A stretch of DNA of 64,000 bases, from IMG/VR virus record IMGVR_UViG_3300008110_000004, positions 62,001-126,000 of that record; one strand, written 5' to 3'. Source of the DNA: a virus. The notes beneath the pieces are model-generated. The model was not told the origin of the DNA. It worked only from the letters and a program-made list of their open reading frames with translations, and searched no databases. Below, in pieces: positions 38,415-47,058 of this stretch (its first letter is position 1; every line of letters starts with the position of its first letter). A program made the position numbers and the translations under genes.

Positions 38415-39293
38415 ATGCTAACATACGGCTCACTTTTTTCGGGCGCAGGAGGAATAGATATTGGTCTAGATAATGCTGGTATGAGCTGTAAGTTTCAAGT
38501 AGAGATAGATGAAAATTGTCAACAAATATTACAGTACAATTGGCCTAATGTCTTAAAATTCAAAGACATAAAAAATGTTAATGGATATGATTTACCGGAA
38601 GTAGACTTAATTGCGTTTGGATCTCCATGTCAAGACTTATCTACTGCTGGGAATAAAACAGGACTTTATGGAAATAAATCTATTTTATTTTATGAAGCTA
38701 CAAGAATAATAAAAGAAATGAGAGCCAAAACGAATGGACAATACCCAAAATGGTCAATCTGGGAAAATGTTGTTGGAGCCTTATCTTCCAACGGAGGTTC
38801 CGACTTTGGGCAAGTCCTCCGAGAAATGGATGAAGCAGGGGCGCATTTCAGTGAATGGGCAGTGTTGGATGCACAATACTTTGGAATACCCCAGCAACGA
38901 AGAAGAGTTTACGTCATCTCTGTCTATGATTCTGTTATCGCCAAAAGATGTCCAGAAAAAATATTTTCTCTCAGCCAAGGCAGCGATGGGAATTCTTCGA
39001 AGAGTATCAAGAGAGAACAAAAAGATTCCACAGAAATTGCTAGTTGCCTTAGAAGCGGTGGCCAAGGAGGAGTCCCCTCAAGTAGGGGAGAACATTTAGT
39101 TGTTGAGTCAGAAAAAAGGGTTAGAAGACTTACTCCAATTGAATGGGAAAGACTCATGGGCTGGCCGGATAATCACACCTTATTCCGTATTGATGGACAG
39201 ACTAACTCAGACACAATAAGATATAAAATGTGTGGTAACGGAGCCGCATCACCTGTGGTAAAATGGATAGCAGATCAAATAAAGGAGATATAA
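38415..39293 (+). CDS. DNA (cytosine-5) methyltransferase
   Basis: 292 residues. Transfers a methyl group from SAM to cytosine C5 in DNA. Conserved C5 motifs in order: motif I LFSGAGGIDIGLDNAG, motif IV with the catalytic Cys72 (GSPCQDLS), motif VI WENV at 116-119, motif VIII QQRRRVYV near 160, and motifs IX/X RRLTPIEWERLMGWP and YKMCGNGAASPVV. The target-recognition region (about 175-230) is short, so specificity cannot be read. No restriction enzyme partner is adjacent, so it probably protects phage DNA from host restriction or takes part in base modification. An internal + strand frame (38,734-39,099) is a shadow. Confidence 0.93.
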   Translation: MLTYGSLFSGAGGIDIGLDNAGMSCKFQVEIDENCQQILQYNWPNVLKFKDIKNVNGYDLPEVDLIAFGSPCQDLSTAGNKTGLYGNKSILFYEATRIIKEMRAKTNGQYPKWSIWENVVGALSSNGGSDFGQVLREMDEAGAHFSEWAVLDAQYFGIPQQRRRVYVISVYDSVIAKRCPEKIFSLSQGSDGNSSKSIKREQKDSTEIASCLRSGGQGGVPSSRGEHLVVESEKRVRRLTPIEWERLMGWPDNHTLFRIDGQTNSDTIRYKMCGNGAASPVVKWIADQIKEI

Positions 39294-39692
39294 ATGTCGG
39301 ATAAATTAAATCCATGGATATACAATGCAGAGGTAAAAAAAGTTGTTGATGGTGACACTTTTGATATTATTATTGACCTTGGTTTTGACGTGCTCAAAAA
39401 GGGTAGAGTTCGCTTATATGGCGTTAATACTCCGGAAAGCAGAACGTCTAACGTTGAAGAAAAGAAGATGGGATTAGCTGCAAAAGAGTTCACGGACCAA
39501 TGGTTAACCGCCGCCAATCACAAAGTTAAAATTGAAACTATTATTGATAAGAACGAAAAGTACGGAAGAGTTCTGGCAAGAGTGTGGAATGAGGCTGAAG
39601 AGTGTCTAAATGATGCTATAATAGCGTCTGGTCTTGCTAGAGCATACTTTGGCGTAGGCGATAAAACATTCACTGAATTCAAAAAGGACTAA
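39294..39692 (+). CDS. Thermonuclease (staphylococcal nuclease family)
   Basis: 132 residues. SNase fold with intact catalytic pattern: Asp near 19-21 (VVDGDTFDI), Arg40 and Glu48 in VRLYGVNTPESR, and a third Arg in KYGRVLARV. No signal peptide, so it acts in the cytoplasm, perhaps degrading host DNA/RNA or processing ends. It lies directly after the C5 methyltransferase. The giant hub protein contains a diverged version of the same fold. Confidence 0.9.
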   Translation: MSDKLNPWIYNAEVKKVVDGDTFDIIIDLGFDVLKKGRVRLYGVNTPESRTSNVEEKKMGLAAKEFTDQWLTAANHKVKIETIIDKNEKYGRVLARVWNEAEECLNDAIIASGLARAYFGVGDKTFTEFKKD

Positions 39693-39693
39693 A

Positions 39694-40113
39694 GTGCAAA
39701 CATTTTTACCGTACGCAGATTTTGAAAAATCTGTAGAAGTATTAGACTATCGCAGATTGGGGAAGCAACGTGTTGAAACATTTCAAGTTCTTAATATTTT
39801 ACTTGAAAGAACGCCTACGAAAGGTTGGCGAAACCATCCAGTCACGCTAATGTGGACCGGGTATGAATCAGCTCTGAAGTTATATCAAAATATAACTATC
39901 CGTGAATGGGTTCGTAGAGGATACAATAACAATATGCAATACGAAGAAATAGAACCGGGAACTGTTGTAATGCCAGCCTGGTTTGGCAATGAAGAATTCC
40001 ATAGATCACATAGATCAAATCTTCTTCGTAAAGACTTTGGATATTATTCACAGTATTTTGATGAACCAAATGACCTAGAATATTATTGGCCAGGAGTAAG
40101 CTATGCCTCTTAA
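39694..40113 (+). CDS. Pyrimidine-dimer DNA glycosylase family protein (MSMEG_6728-like)
   Basis: 139 residues from a GTG behind AAGGA. The sequence MQTFLPYADFEKSVEVLDY, RLGKQRVETFQ, WRNHPVTLMWTGYESAL, and REWVRRG is typical of an actinobacterial and actinophage family placed with pyrimidine-dimer excision glycosylases. It would recognise UV-damaged DNA and cut the glycosidic bond, useful to a phage in sunlit water. The activity is inferred from family; only the fold pattern is visible. Confidence 0.8.
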   Translation: MQTFLPYADFEKSVEVLDYRRLGKQRVETFQVLNILLERTPTKGWRNHPVTLMWTGYESALKLYQNITIREWVRRGYNNNMQYEEIEPGTVVMPAWFGNEEFHRSHRSNLLRKDFGYYSQYFDEPNDLEYYWPGVSYAS

Positions 40114-40507
40114 AGTATTTTTATCTGGAGCCATTGAAGGTGTCGAAGAATATGGTCGCAGTTGGAGAAAAGCTGCTACTGAAAAGCTGCACCTTTTTGG
40201 TTATGATGTTTTAGATCCAACACTAATCTTCGATAAAGAGTATGAAACTCCAGAAGAAATTGTTGAAAAGAATTTGTTTTTACAGCGCAGAGCCGATATA
40301 ATTCTTGTAGAATATATGATCAAAGATCGCCCATATATAGGAACTGATTTTGAATTAGCTTGGGCTAAATTCAACAATCAACCCGCAGTAGTTTTCTGCT
40401 GTGATTCAAATAAAAATAGAGTTTATTTGAAATATATGGCAACAAAACTTGCATCATCGATGCAAGATGCGATAGAATATATCGCAACCAATTATCCATC
40501 AAATTAA
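40103..40507 (+). CDS. Nucleoside 2-deoxyribosyltransferase-like protein
   Basis: 134 residues overlapping the previous gene by 11 bp. Pattern of the nucleoside 2-deoxyribosyltransferase / DUF4406-like fold: N-terminal VFLSGAIEG then RSWRKAATEKL, a LQRRADIILVEY strand, and RPYIGTDFELAWAKFNNQPAV with the catalytic-type Glu. It may swap bases on deoxyribosides or hydrolyse deoxynucleotide monophosphates. Fits the nucleotide-salvage surroundings. Confidence 0.72.
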   Translation: MPLKVFLSGAIEGVEEYGRSWRKAATEKLHLFGYDVLDPTLIFDKEYETPEEIVEKNLFLQRRADIILVEYMIKDRPYIGTDFELAWAKFNNQPAVVFCCDSNKNRVYLKYMATKLASSMQDAIEYIATNYPSN

Positions 40508-40521
40508 CGAAAGGTAATACA

Positions 40522-40716
40522 ATGTCAGATAACAAGTTGAAGTATTTCACAGTAACAACAACAGCAATCGTCAAGGCCAACAATAAGACCGAGGCGGAAA
40601 AGCTGGCTATGTCAACTGGTCGTCGTCCAGTCGGCGTTGCTGGAGAGGTAATCTTCAAGGACGTTGAGATCGAGCGCATCTCGGCTGTTGAGGCCCACGA
40701 TCAGCTCGTTGGCTGA
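40522..40716 (+). CDS. Small, probably highly expressed hypothetical protein
   Basis: 64 residues behind a strong CGAAAGG site. Compact beta-alpha-beta pattern (LKYFTVTTTAIVKANNK, EAEKLAMSTG, GEVIFKDVEIERIS). Markedly GC-richer and more codon-biased than neighbours (GAG, ATC, CTC codons), and followed by a perfect 12-bp terminator stem, both signs of high expression. Not recognised as a named family. A small DNA- or protein-binding accessory is possible. Confidence 0.65.
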   Translation: MSDNKLKYFTVTTTAIVKANNKTEAEKLAMSTGRRPVGVAGEVIFKDVEIERISAVEAHDQLVG

Positions 40717-40742
40717 GTAGTTCAGCAAACGTATTTGTTGTG

Positions 40743-40777
40743 GCTTGAGGGGGAGCAATCCCCCTCAAGCTGTTTCT
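40743..40777 (+). terminator. Rho-independent terminator, 12-bp perfect stem
   Basis: GCTTGAGGGGGA at 40743-40754 pairs fully with TCCCCCTCAAGC at 40759-40770 around a GCAA tetraloop, followed by TGTTTCT. It ends the nucleotide-metabolism operon. Confidence 0.9.
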
Positions 40778-40793
40778 AAGGATTGGATATTTT

Positions 40794-41486
40794 ATGATAA
40801 TAGCTCAAATGATAGGCAAGAATGAATCCGAGAGATTTCTTGAAGATGTCTTAGAAAGACTATCTTCACAAGTAGATAAGATTGTTTTTACAGATGATTG
40901 TTCTGATGATAACACTATTGAAATAGCTGCAAAATACGCAGAAGTTTTTCAGAGTCCAGAACCTCTATTCAAAGTGCACGAAGGCAAGCTAAGAGCTTTT
41001 GCGTGGGGAAACTTAGAAAAGTTTGCCTCTGTTGGCGATTGGATAATCGCTATAGATTGCGACGAGATGCTACATCACATTAATGAAATGCCAATAAGAG
41101 ATGTTTTGGCTCAGTCTCCAAATGATGTTGTTAATGTTAGGTTCTATCATATGTGGAACGATTCTCAATATCGAGTGGATAAACTTTGGGCGCCAAACAA
41201 TAGTTCAAGAATATTTAGATTTGTTCCAAATGGCGGATTTGCAAATAGACAACTCGCCTGTGGATCAGAGCCTACGTATGTAGCAGATTGGATTCGCCAA
41301 AGAAATTGGTGGCTTAACTCCGGTTTAGTCATGCAACATTTAGGATATGTTAAGGATTCCGACAAAAAAGATAAATATTCAAGATATTCAGAGATAGATG
41401 GTGGTAGATTTCATAACGGAGATCATATTAATTCAATAATGGACGAAAACCCAGTCTTAATTGACTGGGGTACATTTGGTATATAA
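40794..41486 (+). CDS. Family 2-like glycosyltransferase
   Basis: 230 residues behind TAAGGATTGG. GT-A features: MIIAQMIGKNESERFLEDVL start, IVFTDDCSDDNTIEIA, and DWIIAIDCDEML, the DXD metal/sugar-nucleotide site. Resembles glycosyltransferases of the 'TuaG/WaaE-like, core-glycan' type (short GT2). First gene after the terminator and followed by another glycosyltransferase-like gene, so the pair may build one modification. Confidence 0.8.
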   Translation: MIIAQMIGKNESERFLEDVLERLSSQVDKIVFTDDCSDDNTIEIAAKYAEVFQSPEPLFKVHEGKLRAFAWGNLEKFASVGDWIIAIDCDEMLHHINEMPIRDVLAQSPNDVVNVRFYHMWNDSQYRVDKLWAPNNSSRIFRFVPNGGFANRQLACGSEPTYVADWIRQRNWWLNSGLVMQHLGYVKDSDKKDKYSRYSEIDGGRFHNGDHINSIMDENPVLIDWGTFGI

Positions 41487-41499
41487 TTAGGAGAAAAAA

Positions 41500-42141
41500 A
41501 TGACCTGTCTTAACCCCGCTGAATCAATCAAAAACATTACATTGGCTCTTGAAAAGAACAAAAAGTTTTCTTACATTAACGTTACAAAGTCGGCAATTAT
41601 CGCTCTAAGTAAAAGTTCAGATAACTCCTTTCCTTCACACTTTGCCAAGAGCGTAATCGCCTCCTTGAAAAATAATGATCCTATGATGATGAAAGCTATA
41701 TCTCATTCATTGGTTTCTGACATAGAGGATGGAAAGCATTACAAAATAGGTCTCCATAAAAATGGAACGTACTATTATTCAAATATTTTTGAATATTATT
41801 ACATGAATAATAAAGATGTATATAACTCAACAGTTAACTATTACATAAAGAATTCTCCAAGCGTTGTTATCACCTTTCATGATAAGAAGCTTATACAAAA
41901 ACATTTTGGCAATAGTGCCCACATAATCAACGTTGCGTATACCAATTACTATGAAAAATTAGATAATATATATGCTCAACTAACCGAATTTGAGGGTGGA
42001 GTAGATTACTGCATTATGGATTGTGGCGTCCTTGGTTTGGCGTTGGCTTCTAAGATATGGGAAAACTTGAACATGTCAGTATTAGATTTTGGTAAAACAT
42101 TAAGTTTGAGTAAGACTCCTCAAACAGTAAGCGTGGCATGA
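41500..42141 (+). CDS. Putative GT-D-type glycosyltransferase
   Basis: 213 residues behind TTAGGAG. No GT-A/GT-B motif, but the C-terminal region (GGVDYCIMDCGVLGLALASKIWENL, quoted to show the acid-Gly-Leu pattern in parts: DYCIMDCGVLG, then SVLDFGKTLSL) resembles the closing 'saGp.g..La..l...g..aiDiG' strand-helix of GT-D enzymes. A central stretch (SPSVVITFHDKKLIQKHFG) fits a strand-loop-helix. Adjacent to a GT2 gene, which supports the idea. Confidence is moderate because no catalytic residue can be pinned down. Confidence 0.5.
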   Translation: MTCLNPAESIKNITLALEKNKKFSYINVTKSAIIALSKSSDNSFPSHFAKSVIASLKNNDPMMMKAISHSLVSDIEDGKHYKIGLHKNGTYYYSNIFEYYYMNNKDVYNSTVNYYIKNSPSVVITFHDKKLIQKHFGNSAHIINVAYTNYYEKLDNIYAQLTEFEGGVDYCIMDCGVLGLALASKIWENLNMSVLDFGKTLSLSKTPQTVSVA

Positions 42142-42794
42142 AAAAAGAATACAAAAAGCTAGAAGAAGATGATATTAATTTTCTTACTGATCTTCTTTTT
42201 GATACATCTTTATCTATTAGCGAAATCGCTAAGCAATTAGACGTATCTATACCGGAAGTTAATAAGAAAATAAATTCTCTTGGTTTGTCGTGGCTGAAAA
42301 ATTCTAGAAAAAAAATGTCTAGAGGCCAAACTGCTTTGACGATGATAATGCAAAAACTTCTTCCTGGTGAAGAAATCATTAATGAACACCATATAGGTGA
42401 CAAGTTAAAGCTGGATGTATTTTGCCCTAAATATAAAATAGCAGCAGAGTATCATGGTAGACAGCATTTTTATTATACTAGTAGATTTTTTGAATCCAAG
42501 TATGACTTTGAACAAGCTCAGAAAAGAGATGAAAAAAAAGCGCAGTACTGCATAGACAATGGAATAGCTTTGATCGTTTTTAGGTACAACGATTTGTTAA
42601 CTGAACAAGCTGTTTATGATAGAATGTTAACAGCAATAAGGGAAACTGATTTTGTTTCAAAACCGACTCGCAAAACATCCATAAGTTCTAATCCAGCGTA
42701 CCAAGAAGCTAAAAAGAAAAACTCTGAGTACAAAAAGAAATTGTACAGAAAAATAAAAGGTTCCAAAATTGATGACCGCAGAAGAAGTATCTGA
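42138..42794 (+). CDS. PD-(D/E)XK / Vsr-like endonuclease with N-terminal helix-turn-helix
   Basis: 218 residues, start overlapping the upstream stop. Residues 10-50 form a helix-turn-helix (SLSISEIAKQLDVSIPEVNKKI). Residues 80-170 look like the Vsr/MutH-like nuclease core: KLKLDVFCPKYKIAAEYHGRQH (in parts: LDVFCP strand with the Asp, AAEYHGRQHF with the Glu and His), FEQAQKRDEKKAQY, and GIALIVFRYND. The C-terminal 45 residues are very basic. Common in phages beside replication genes, where it may act as a homing or recombination nuclease. Its end overlaps the helicase start by about 20 bp. Confidence 0.72.
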   Translation: MKKEYKKLEEDDINFLTDLLFDTSLSISEIAKQLDVSIPEVNKKINSLGLSWLKNSRKKMSRGQTALTMIMQKLLPGEEIINEHHIGDKLKLDVFCPKYKIAAEYHGRQHFYYTSRFFESKYDFEQAQKRDEKKAQYCIDNGIALIVFRYNDLLTEQAVYDRMLTAIRETDFVSKPTRKTSISSNPAYQEAKKKNSEYKKKLYRKIKGSKIDDRRRSI

Positions 42795-44232
42795 GTTAGA
42801 AAACTCTCCAATAGAATACCATGCCTTCTCATTATGCCTAAAGCAGCCAGGTGCTGTAGAATTTTTTAATGATAATTTATCTAGTGATATAGTTGGAATT
42901 ATTCATGGAGAAAAAGGCGTTCATGAATTCTATGAAGCACTTCTGGGTTTCCACCGTGCTACTGGATTGGATATAGTAGATCCTGTAGCTTTTAAAGTTT
43001 GGTTGCAGTCTGAAACTGATATCTACAACGCTTTAGGTGGAGACACTGGTCTTTCTATAATGCTGGACTATGTTCTTGGTATTGACGTTGGAAGTAAAGA
43101 ATCTGTTTTAGAGTTAATTAAGCATAAAGCAAATAAACGAAAGCAGATAAATTATCTTCAAGAGCTTCAGATATTAATTAATAAAAAAGGTCTCAAGTCT
43201 GAAGAAGATACTTCCAGAATATCTGAGTTAACTTCAAAGATTAAAGATTTAGAAAATTCGATAAAGTACAACCCTTTTGATAAGTTAACAACAGCTTCAG
43301 ATATTATGTCTAGAGCTGATGATCTGCTAGACATACCCAGCTTTATGCCTACACAGTTTAAGGCTTTAAATAGGGCTATGGGCTATACTGAAGACGGTGG
43401 CTTCTTTAAGGGGGCTGTCCATGCCGTAATTGCCCCATCAGGTAAGGGTAAGAGTACTTTTACAAAATGCCTAGCGAATCACTGGCTTGATTCAGGTTAC
43501 AGAGTTTTATATGTCAACTTCGAAGAAGCTATTGGTCACTGGGAAAGAATATTGATGACACAAATAATAGGCAAGAATGTTTATTCGGAGTCTGAGAAAT
43601 GGTCACAAAAAGAGAAGTTAGATTATATATCGATTTTTAAATCTAGATTGGAAAAATGGGGAGATCGCCTTATGGTTAGACATGATCCTGATACCCCATA
43701 CTTTGAGGATTTAGAATTTTGGCTTAGAGATTTAATAGGACACGCAGATAAAACTCCAGATGTATTAATAATTGACACCATACAATCAATGTTCACTAGA
43801 GGTAACGGTAAGGGTAAGCCTCGATGGGGTGAATTTGAAGAAATGATGGTTAGATTAGAAAAACTAGCTAGAGATATGAATTGCGTTTTAATAATAACCG
43901 CACAAGAAAATGCTAATAGAATGAAAGAAAGAAGAGAAGTTGTCCAGCAATCTGACACCGGCGGATCTTTAGCTATTCAGCAAAAATGTGCAGTAACTAT
44001 TTTTATTACTGAAAAACGTTTAGCGACCCAAGATGAAACCGAAGATGAAAACATTATGCAGCTACAGATTCCCAAGAACAGAATAACTGGCTCTGCCTTT
44101 CTTTATGATCCCCCATTGGTTCGCTACAATGACGAAAAGAAAATATATGAAGATTATGAAGTTGTGAGCGAAAGCTCTTATACGGAAAGTACAGATTTAC
44201 AAGATTTACTTAATGGAGAAGGGTTTGATTGA
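42772..44232 (+). CDS. dnaB: DnaB-like replicative helicase
   Basis: 486 residues from the ATG at 42772 (a TTG precedes it in frame). Hexameric 5'-3' helicase of the replication fork. An N-terminal helical domain is followed by RecA-like ATPase motifs: Walker A APSGKGKST near 221, Walker B VLIIDT near 331, a QxD-like ITAQENANR region and TGGSLAIQQKCAV. A long linker helix (KRKQINYLQELQIL) lies near 123. No C-terminal primase is fused, consistent with the separate primase gene downstream. A loader gene is not evident. Confidence 0.9.
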   Translation: MTAEEVSELENSPIEYHAFSLCLKQPGAVEFFNDNLSSDIVGIIHGEKGVHEFYEALLGFHRATGLDIVDPVAFKVWLQSETDIYNALGGDTGLSIMLDYVLGIDVGSKESVLELIKHKANKRKQINYLQELQILINKKGLKSEEDTSRISELTSKIKDLENSIKYNPFDKLTTASDIMSRADDLLDIPSFMPTQFKALNRAMGYTEDGGFFKGAVHAVIAPSGKGKSTFTKCLANHWLDSGYRVLYVNFEEAIGHWERILMTQIIGKNVYSESEKWSQKEKLDYISIFKSRLEKWGDRLMVRHDPDTPYFEDLEFWLRDLIGHADKTPDVLIIDTIQSMFTRGNGKGKPRWGEFEEMMVRLEKLARDMNCVLIITAQENANRMKERREVVQQSDTGGSLAIQQKCAVTIFITEKRLATQDETEDENIMQLQIPKNRITGSAFLYDPPLVRYNDEKKIYEDYEVVSESSYTESTDLQDLLNGEGFD

Positions 44233-45023
44233 TGATAGATTTAAGTACTGATTCAATAAAAGACTTTCAAACATGTGAAAGATTATATGATTATAGATAT
44301 GTAGAAAAGCTTCCTGAGACAATCTATTCTCGTGATCTCTATGCTCTAAAGTTTGAAAATAGTTTAAAGAATATTATAAATTTTTTTTGGTTCAAAAAAC
44401 AAGCCGGAATCACCCCATCATACGCATCCCTACTAAATAGATGGGAAAAGATTTGGTTTCCAAAGGATACGACTCATTATGATCTAACAATAGAGCAGCA
44501 CGAAAGTGCTTATGGAAACATGTCTAGCTTGACGGCCCAGGCAGCAAACATCCTACTTAATTTCCATGAAACCTATAGTCAATTAGATGCAATCCCGTTG
44601 TCTATTGCAGATGAGTATGTCGTTACTGTAGATAAAACAGTGAGAATACATGATAAGTTTGATCTTATATATCGGCACGCAGGGCAAAATTACGTTGTTA
44701 AGTTTATTTTTAACTATAAGAATAGTTACAGACAAATGTATCAAGTAGATTTTTCTTCGATGTATTTAGCTTTCAAAAATCTTCATCCAGGAAAGGTTGC
44801 TTCAACAAAGTTTGGTTATGTTGATTTAATGTCAAACAATCTAAAGTTTAACGAATATGAAATAACTGAACAAGACATAGAGTCAATAAATTACTGGTGT
44901 GCTACAATAGAGGATAAAGATGTTTTTGTGCCCAGAAGAGGTTTAACATATTATTGTAAAAAGTGTCCATTTGATACGCCGTGTTCCAAATGGTCTTTCT
45001 CAACTCAAGCTAAAGTAAAGTGA
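44232..45023 (+). CDS. RecB/Cas4-like PD-(D/E)XK protein, possibly degenerate
   Basis: 263 residues from the ATG at 44232 overlapping the helicase stop. The start (TDSIKDFQTCERLYDYRY) has the 'S.i..f..C...y.y.y' of Cas4/AddB-like nucleases, and the end has a four-cysteine pattern (YYCKKCPFDTPC with an earlier Cys) of the Fe-S-binding region. The core (DKFDLIYRHAGQNYVVKFIF) keeps an Asp and Lys, but the acidic residue of the (D/E)XK motif seems replaced by Val. It may bind DNA without cutting. A second, complete member is at 51,347. Confidence 0.7.
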   Translation: MIDLSTDSIKDFQTCERLYDYRYVEKLPETIYSRDLYALKFENSLKNIINFFWFKKQAGITPSYASLLNRWEKIWFPKDTTHYDLTIEQHESAYGNMSSLTAQAANILLNFHETYSQLDAIPLSIADEYVVTVDKTVRIHDKFDLIYRHAGQNYVVKFIFNYKNSYRQMYQVDFSSMYLAFKNLHPGKVASTKFGYVDLMSNNLKFNEYEITEQDIESINYWCATIEDKDVFVPRRGLTYYCKKCPFDTPCSKWSFSTQAKVK

Positions 45024-45033
45024 GTATTATATT

Positions 45034-45711
45034 ATGGCTAAAAATTTCTTAGATGAAATTCTTAAAGAAGATAAAAAGAGTTTTTTTGAAACAGAAAATG
45101 ATGTACTGCATCAGTTGTTGGATGAAATAAATCTAATTACAGACGATGCTATAGTTTCATTTGTAAGATCAGTATTGTTGAAGGCAGAAATATTTTGGGA
45201 TATTCCATCTAGTTTTTCAGGCAAATATCATCCTGGCGATGAGCATGGTCCTGGCGGCAACGTACTGCACACTAAGCGAGTTGTTAGGGTAGCATCTATC
45301 TTGGCTGATTCGTATTCTTTGTCAGATGATGAGAGAAATGTAATTATAGCAGCGTGCCTGCTCCATGACGTCACAAAGGGCATACCCGATTTTAATGATG
45401 CATCCTCTTTTCACTATGACCCCATGCATCCATATACGGTGGCTAAGTTTGTCCAAAATTGTCAAATGTATGATAAAGAATATGGAAACGATTCTCAGTC
45501 AACTAGTTTATTTATAGCAGAAGAATCTATACAAGCCATATTGCGTTTAGTTAGATGTCATCTTGGTCCATGGTCACCAGTGCCAGAAACCTATCCTATT
45601 ACTTATTTAGATTATATTGTTCATATAGCAGATAATCTTGCTAGCAAGATCCATACGGTTATAGAAGATAGTGAGCTTATCAATGAAAAGTGGCGAAAGC
45701 AAGCTGAGTAA
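45034..45711 (+). CDS. HD-domain phosphohydrolase
   Basis: 225 residues. Metal-dependent HD fold: His79 (LHTKRVV), His111-Asp112 in AACLLHDVTKG, and a late Asp in YLDYIVHIADNLASK. This order is that of HD enzymes acting on nucleotides or nucleic acids, close to the YfbR/relA-like or phage HD families. It sits between the Cas4-like gene and the primase. Could trim dNMPs or cyclic-nucleotide signals; the substrate is not readable. Confidence 0.82.
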   Translation: MAKNFLDEILKEDKKSFFETENDVLHQLLDEINLITDDAIVSFVRSVLLKAEIFWDIPSSFSGKYHPGDEHGPGGNVLHTKRVVRVASILADSYSLSDDERNVIIAACLLHDVTKGIPDFNDASSFHYDPMHPYTVAKFVQNCQMYDKEYGNDSQSTSLFIAEESIQAILRLVRCHLGPWSPVPETYPITYLDYIVHIADNLASKIHTVIEDSELINEKWRKQAE

Positions 45712-45865
45712 GCAGCAGCGTATTGTAAATAGAACGTTTATTTTAAACAACTTAGATGATATAATTAAAGAGTCTGTTTATTATAGAACAAACGCAGATT
45801 GTCTCGCAGAGCAATCTGTTGCAAAGATTAACATCTATAACGATACTAAGGTAAAGATATTGTGA
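45671..45865 (+). CDS. Hypothetical small protein
   Basis: 64 residues from a GTG, or 60 from an ATG at 45683, both inside the end of the HD gene. Helical, basic at the start and with 'NNLDDIIKES' in the middle. Overlaps the primase start. No family recognised; the gene call rests on tight packing and coding-like composition. Confidence 0.4.
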   Translation: MSLSMKSGESKLSKQQRIVNRTFILNNLDDIIKESVYYRTNADCLAEQSVAKINIYNDTKVKIL

Positions 45866-47058
45866 AAATGCCAGCCGATCAATCTAAATATATTTCTAAT
45901 TGGAAATATTTTGAGATAGCTAAGTATGTAAAAAGTTTAGATAGAGTTATTAGAGTCAAGAACAATGACAGACCTGTGTTAATAACGGACGCAGAGTTAA
46001 ATAATTTTATTACACAAAACAATAATACCGGTTTGTATACTTCAATATGGAGATATAACGAAACCAATTTGGATTCAGCAACAAGATTGGCTTCTCTTTA
46101 TTTTGATATAGACAATAAAGATCAAGAGCAGTCATTAAAAGACTGCATAAAACTTTATGATTATCTTTCCAATTTTATTCCAAAGAATTCTATAATAGTT
46201 TATTTTACTGGCAAAAAAGGCTTTCATGTTGAGTGCGAAGCCATCGCCTTGGGAATAAATCCGTCTAACAATCTGCCAAATATATTTAGATTTATAGCAG
46301 AAAGCATTAAATCAAAGTTGAATATAGAATCTTTAGACTTTAGTGTCTACGATGCTAGAAGAATGTGGAGACTTGCGGGAAGCGTTCATCAAGATACTGG
46401 GTTATATAAAAATATAATTTCAGAACAGATGCTGAAAACTGGTTTATCGGCAATAATGGAATACTGTTTATCTCCAGCTGATAACCTAATAGAAGAACAG
46501 TGTTTCAGTGCAAAAGCTAATGAATGGTTTAGAAGTTTTACGTATGAACTAGAGATACATAAAGAAAAATCTAAGGACTTTATTGGTTACTTTAATAAGT
46601 ATGGCTCTTCTGCTTTTAAATCTTTTCAAGAATCAGAAAAAGAATTTACTCCAAAAAATCTTGTAGAAAACTGCACAGCTGTAAAAAGACTGTGGCAACA
46701 AGCTATAGAAAAAAAATACTTAGAGCATGAAGCTAGATTGTTTTTGTGTTCCATTCTTACATATAGTGACGAATCCATAAAATTCTTACACGGAATACTA
46801 AGTAATTGTGATGATTATAACGTGGAAAAAACCAATAGTCACGTAAATGATTGGATTAAGAGAAGACAATTAGGAATTGGCGGAAGACCATATACCTGCG
46901 AAAGAGCAAATGCTGTAGGAGTTGGTTGCGGTGAATGTTCGTTGGAAAAAAGAAATAAATGGATAAAAGTTGGCGATAAATATATCGAAACACAAGACCA
47001 ATCTTCTCCTTCACCAATAAGGTTTGCTTATAAAAATACTAAAAAAGGAGGTGAATAA
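45862..47058 (+). CDS. Archaeo-eukaryotic-type DNA primase (AEP / PrimPol-like)
   Basis: 398 residues from the GTG at 45862, or 396 from an ATG at 45868. Makes primers for the phage fork. Motif I LYFDID near 80, motif II SIIVYFTGKKGFHVE near 118, and motif III LDFSVYDARRMWRLAGSVH (in parts: DARRMWRLAG) match the AEP catalytic core. The C-terminal region ends with CERANAVGVGCGECS, a zinc-knuckle-like Cys cluster. No DnaG-type TOPRIM is seen. The last codons contain a perfect AAGGAGGTGA ribosome site (47045-47054) for the next gene. Confidence 0.82.
   Translation: MKMPADQSKYISNWKYFEIAKYVKSLDRVIRVKNNDRPVLITDAELNNFITQNNNTGLYTSIWRYNETNLDSATRLASLYFDIDNKDQEQSLKDCIKLYDYLSNFIPKNSIIVYFTGKKGFHVECEAIALGINPSNNLPNIFRFIAESIKSKLNIESLDFSVYDARRMWRLAGSVHQDTGLYKNIISEQMLKTGLSAIMEYCLSPADNLIEEQCFSAKANEWFRSFTYELEIHKEKSKDFIGYFNKYGSSAFKSFQESEKEFTPKNLVENCTAVKRLWQQAIEKKYLEHEARLFLCSILTYSDESIKFLHGILSNCDDYNVEKTNSHVNDWIKRRQLGIGGRPYTCERANAVGVGCGECSLEKRNKWIKVGDKYIETQDQSSPSPIRFAYKNTKKGGE

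Noticed and set aside
38734-39099. 121-codon + strand frame inside the cytosine methyltransferase gene
   Set aside because: Shadow frame; the methyltransferase frame carries all conserved motifs and no ribosome site fits.
39614-39622. TGCTATAAT extended -10 box
   Set aside because: Lies in the middle of the thermonuclease gene with no downstream start nearby; likely chance.
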